The notes beneath the pieces were generated by a model that saw only the letters and a list, made by a program, of their open reading frames with translations, did no database searches and was not told the DNA's origin. A DNA stretch of 64,000 bases from Clostridia bacterium (GTDB taxonomy: Bacteria > Bacillota_A > Clostridia > Christensenellales > Aristaeellaceae): contig JAFWYA010000006.1 of the NCBI GenBank assembly GCA_017517815.1, positions 1 through 64,000 of the forward strand, in the 5' to 3' direction. The position numbers and the translations under genes are program-made. Below, piece by piece: positions 61,236 to 64,000 of this stretch (the first letter of the stretch is position 1; each line of letters opens with the position of its first letter).

Positions 61236-62732
61236 TCATTCCTTCCACGTTACGTCCAGGCCCACCTCGAAAATGCGGCGCCAGGGCATCCACACATCGT
61301 TGATGGAAATGTGCTCAGCCACGCTGGGCAGGCGGGTCTTTACATACTCGTTCAGGCGCTCGTCCACGATGCGGCTCACCTCACCGCGCTCGCCGCCTGC
61401 GTTGAACCAGTCCAGGCCCATGCCGGGCAGCACGTCGCGGTTGACTTCGCCGCGCACGCAGCCGCAGTAACCGGCGTCCTCCACAAGGCGCAGGGCCATG
61501 AAGCTCTTGTGCTGAGGCGTGAGACCCTCCAGCAGGGCATGCACGCCCATGGCGATGGAGGTGCCCAGCGTATTGGAGGATGTATTCCAGCCCGCATAGC
61601 CCTGCAGGCGGTTAATCAGGCCCATGTGATCCATCAGGGCGATGAGATCCTGATCGGCGCCGTTGGCATAGGCGATGTCGGCGATGGTAACGATCTTGCC
61701 GTCGTCCAGGCAGTCCGCCACATAGGTGATGAAGGCGATGAGCGTGCGTTCCACCGCGTACTCTCGGGAGGTAACAGGCTGAGCCGCCGCTTCGCGCATC
61801 AGGTTGCCGGGCGCGTTGACGGCCAGCACGATATCCGCCTCTGCAGCGGAGCTTACGATGCGCAATCCCGCAGCCATCAGCTGATACTTGATGCTTTCAC
61901 CCACAGAGCGGTCCTCATACAGCGGGATCACGGTGGGCGCGGTGGTGGCGGCGTATGTCACATAGGCCTTGGGGCGCAGGTTTGCAAAATGCAGCACCAT
62001 GCGGCTGGCCAGCGTCAGACCCAGCTCGTCCGCGCCGGGGTACATGAGCACCTTCGTCCACAGCTTCTTTTCATCAATGCCCCTGCGGAGCTTCTGCTGA
62101 TCCAGCGCGGTAAATCCAAAGGGTGCGGAGTCGTCCTGCGGCAGGATGAGGAAGTCGATCACGCCGTCTTCCACCAGCTGAAGCGTTTCCAGATTGCGCT
62201 TGCCGTTAAATTCGCGGCGGGCGATATAGTCCGCCAGCACCTCCTGGGGGATCTTTGCACGCAGTTCGTCAGGATCGTTGCCATCCAGGCCCAGATCTCG
62301 GCGATGCTGCGCCTCGCCCAGCAGGAAGATCTCGCGGCCATAGTGCTCGTAATAGTCCGGCTCTTCGTCGGAGGAGCTGTACTGCGGGCAGCGCATGATG
62401 CACTGGAAGGCGTAGATGGTCAGCTTCGGGTTGGCCTTTTTCAGCTCCCCGATCACCGCCATGCGGCTGTGCACTTCGTCCTCGGTAAGGTAGTGCAGGC
62501 GCGAGGGGATCAGGCCGCCGTAGAGCAGCGTGTCCATCGACAGCACCAGTCCGTCGGCGTTGGCGCACTCGCGGCGCAGGAAATCGGCGATCTGCTCATG
62601 GTTGGCAGGCGTCTTTTTATCGCCCATCTTTTCGGGCACAGCCACGCTGAGATTATCACTCTGGAACAGAAGCGGCACAAACCGCGCGTTGCAAGGGCGT
62701 TCATCCAGCGGCAGATATACAAGCTTTTTCAT
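61236..62732 (-). CDS. DUF4127 family protein
   Basis: Protein of 498 residues. The opening KLVYLPLDERPCNARFVPLL is the hallmark of DUF4127, whose function is not established. Other conserved blocks are LVLSMDTLLYGGLIPSRLHY, LILPQDDSAPFGFTALDQQ, YPGADELGLTLASRM and GYAGWNTSSNTLGTSIAMG. No signal peptide. The acid-rich motifs suggest a metal-dependent hydrolase, but that is inference. Own promoter, divergent from pgsA. Confidence 0.88.
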   Translation of the reverse strand: MKKLVYLPLDERPCNARFVPLLFQSDNLSVAVPEKMGDKKTPANHEQIADFLRRECANADGLVLSMDTLLYGGLIPSRLHYLTEDEVHSRMAVIGELKKANPKLTIYAFQCIMRCPQYSSSDEEPDYYEHYGREIFLLGEAQHRRDLGLDGNDPDELRAKIPQEVLADYIARREFNGKRNLETLQLVEDGVIDFLILPQDDSAPFGFTALDQQKLRRGIDEKKLWTKVLMYPGADELGLTLASRMVLHFANLRPKAYVTYAATTAPTVIPLYEDRSVGESIKYQLMAAGLRIVSSAAEADIVLAVNAPGNLMREAAAQPVTSREYAVERTLIAFITYVADCLDDGKIVTIADIAYANGADQDLIALMDHMGLINRLQGYAGWNTSSNTLGTSIAMGVHALLEGLTPQHKSFMALRLVEDAGYCGCVRGEVNRDVLPGMGLDWFNAGGERGEVSRIVDERLNEYVKTRLPSVAEHISINDVWMPWRRIFEVGLDVTWKE

Positions 62733-62791
62733 TCTCCAAAACCTCCTCTATCGAAACCGGGAATTCAGGGTATACTGCTTTGGCTTGCCCT

Positions 62792-62821
62792 ATCATACCA
62801 TCCGGCGTCGGCGGGTGTCAA
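62792..62821 (-). promoter_or_regulatory. Promoter of the DUF4127 gene
   Basis: Minus-strand TTGACA, 18 bp, TATGAT with TG one base upstream. Confidence 0.75.
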
Positions 62822-62846
62822 TTCACGATTTGTTCACAAAAACGCC

Positions 62847-62874
62847 TTGCGAAGGAGTGGGAGTATGGTATAAT
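62847..62874 (+). promoter_or_regulatory. Promoter of pgsA
   Basis: TTGCGA, 16 bp, TATAAT with TG one base upstream. Confidence 0.6.
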
Positions 62875-62903
62875 GGATAATGCACCCAAAGGAGGTTGCT
62901 GTT

Positions 62904-63509
62904 TTGACTGTCAGGGAATATATCCGCAACAATATGAACCTGCCCAATATTCTCACGCTGATCCGGCTTTTTCTGGTGCCGGTGTACATCGTGGTGTTTG
63001 CACTGGGCGAAAAATATGCTGCGCTGGCCGTTTTTCTGGTCGCCAGCTTCACCGACCTGCTGGACGGCCGCATCGCCCGCAAGTACAACCTGATTACCGA
63101 CTTCGGAAAGCTGATGGATCCGCTGGCCGATAAAGTCATGGTGCTGACCGCCATGTTCAGCATGGCCATCGGCAACGCCCGCATCCCCAAAGTGATCCCC
63201 TGGGCCGCGGTGATCATCCTGTTTATCAAGGAACTCATCATGGTCATCGGCAGCGGCAAGCTGCTCAAAAGCGGCGTGGTAGTCTACGCCAGCATGATCG
63301 GCAAGGTGGCGCAGTGCTGCTTCATCGCAAGCCTGGTGCTGACCTACTTCCACGACAAGTTCGTGGCCCTCTGCCCCGGCTGGTTCCTCACCCCCGATTT
63401 GATCCTGATGTGGACGTCGGTGGTGCTCACGCTGTGCGCGCTGGTGTTTTACGTAAACCAGGGCGTGCAGGTCGCAAAAAAGATGGGGCTTATCAAGCAA
63501 AGGACATAA
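62904..63509 (+). CDS. pgsA: CDP-diacylglycerol-glycerol-3-phosphate 3-phosphatidyltransferase
   Basis: Membrane enzyme of 201 residues that makes phosphatidylglycerol phosphate. The CDP-alcohol phosphotransferase signature is complete: DLLDGRIARKYNLITDFG and KLMDPLADK (about 50-78). PNILTLIRLFLVPVYIVVF is the first helix. I place the start at TTG 62904 because AAAGGAGG stands eight bases upstream; an ATG at 62880 lies just upstream of that binding site and only six bases after the -10 hexamer. Confidence 0.92.
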   Translation: MTVREYIRNNMNLPNILTLIRLFLVPVYIVVFALGEKYAALAVFLVASFTDLLDGRIARKYNLITDFGKLMDPLADKVMVLTAMFSMAIGNARIPKVIPWAAVIILFIKELIMVIGSGKLLKSGVVVYASMIGKVAQCCFIASLVLTYFHDKFVALCPGWFLTPDLILMWTSVVLTLCALVFYVNQGVQVAKKMGLIKQRT

Positions 63510-63510
63510 G

Positions 63511-63546
63511 AAAAACGCGGAAAGCAGTTGGCTTTCCGCGTTTTTC
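63511..63546 (+). terminator. Terminator of pgsA
   Basis: Perfect 15-bp stem AAAAACGCGGAAAGC and complement, loop AGTTG, ending in TTTTT. Confidence 0.85.
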
Positions 63547-63565
63547 AGTTCTCTCTGCACACGGC

Positions 63566-63595
63566 TTGACAGAGAAAAAAGCCCAATGCTATAGT
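63566..63595 (+). promoter_or_regulatory. Promoter of the GtrII-like gene
   Basis: TTGACA, 18 bp, TATAGT with TG one base upstream. Confidence 0.75.
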
Positions 63596-63635
63596 ATGGA
63601 TGAACGCAAAACCGTTTGATGCGGAGGAACACGCC

Positions 63636-64000
63636 ATGTCATTCATCGTCCAGCTGCAAAAGGCCTGGAAAAACCAAAACAGCCGAAAACTTTTCTGCTG
63701 CGCCATGGCCGGCAGCCTTTTCTGGGGCCTGCTGGCGCATGCCTTTGTTTACCTCAATTACATTCCCATGCATGATGCGCTGAATTACACATCCCGTTAT
63801 GCCTCCGGCTGGGAAATTGCTATGGGCCGCTTTGGCCAGTTGATCTATGCCAAGTTTCGCAGCACCTATTCCACGCCGTGGCTCGGCGGTGTGTTTTCGC
63901 TTTTCTTTATCGGTGCTGCAGCCTTTTTGATCTGCGATATTCTCCAGTTGGAAAACAAACCCCTCGTGTTTGTCTCTTCCGGCCTGCTGGTCGCCAACGC
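63636..64000 (+). CDS. GtrII-like (glucosyltransferase domain) membrane protein, N-terminal part
   Basis: The visible 121 residues begin MSFIVQLQKAWKNQNSRKLF, a basic cytoplasmic start, then a helix (GSLFWGLLAHAFVYLNYI), an outside loop MHDALNYTSRYASGWEIAMG with RFGQLIYAKFRS, and further helices. The D-x-x-(D/N)-rich first loop followed by GRFG matches the GtrII family of polytopic glucosyltransferase-like proteins, which modify wall or surface glycans. The gene runs off the window. GGAGG precedes the ATG. Confidence 0.55.
   Translation, partial: MSFIVQLQKAWKNQNSRKLFCCAMAGSLFWGLLAHAFVYLNYIPMHDALNYTSRYASGWEIAMGRFGQLIYAKFRSTYSTPWLGGVFSLFFIGAAAFLICDILQLENKPLVFVSSGLLVAN

Noticed and set aside
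62880..62903. ATG 62880 as start of pgsA
   Set aside because: It lies directly upstream of the AAAGGAGG site and only six bases after the -10 hexamer; TTG 62904 has the correct spacing.

Overview
The window reads as chromosome of a GC-rich, anaerobic, monoderm member of the Clostridia (Bacillota). Supporting signs are the class III ribonucleotide reductase NrdD, families typical of Clostridia (DUF4364, DUF4127, DUF975, VanW, DUF436), a two-gene SufBC-type Fe-S scaffold, LPxTG-type sorting signals, purine-rich ribosome binding sites, and many promoters close to TTGACA-17/18-TATAAT. No species can be named from sequence alone. Most genes lie on the minus strand across the whole window, so no replication origin is expected inside it.

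Layout. 0-2 kb: end of the str operon on the minus strand (L7Ae-like protein, rpsL, rpsG, start of fusA). 2-16 kb: a long minus-strand operon headed by a giant membrane protein with a PQQ-type propeller, then plsX, acpP, rnc, smc, ftsY, a DUF975 membrane protein, an acetyltransferase, a TrmH-type methyltransferase and a DUF436 protein, ending at a strong terminator before a DUF2974 hydrolase. 16-21 kb (plus): a divergent GMP-synthase paralogue, an M19 dipeptidase, a VanW/SH3 cell-wall protein and an acetyltransferase. 21-25 kb: nrdD with a promoter carrying NrdR-like boxes, next to an AT-rich 240-bp cluster of DnaA-box-like 9-mers. 25-28 kb: cysteine desulfidase family gene and a DAACS transporter in one operon. 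28-33 kb: an accessory patch with a thioester-domain LPxTG adhesin, a truncated AraC gene, a damaged Fe-S protein gene, and a 925-bp unit bounded by direct repeats of the 3' half of tRNA-Arg(ACG) that carries one cell-wall protein gene.

33-44 kb: a GH13 amylase; divergent from it a three-gene operon of largely unknown function whose second gene resembles Syd (SUKH superfamily); then nahK with a sugar nucleotidyltransferase, a VanY carboxypeptidase, hpt-tilS-DUF4364, and an HPr-like protein without the phosphorylatable histidine. 44-49 kb: an iron/polyamine/phosphonate-type ABC importer with a fused permease. 49-54 kb: an orphan PseA-type amidotransferase, an XRE regulator, a PAP2 phosphatase and the SufBC-like (SMS) Fe-S scaffold, followed by about 0.9 kb of hairpin-rich non-coding DNA. 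54-64 kb: a stalked 5'-nucleotidase, a phosphoesterase, glnS, a polytopic membrane protein, a DUF4127 protein, pgsA and the start of a GtrII-like membrane protein.

Working together: the minus-strand core couples lipid precursor synthesis, RNA processing, chromosome condensation and SRP targeting. nahK plus the nucleotidyltransferase and the amylase point to salvage of host or dietary glycans. The best leads for new biology are the Syd-like three-gene operon, the GuaA paralogue that has lost its glutaminase residues, the DnaA-box cluster beside nrdD, and the tRNA-flanked mini-island.
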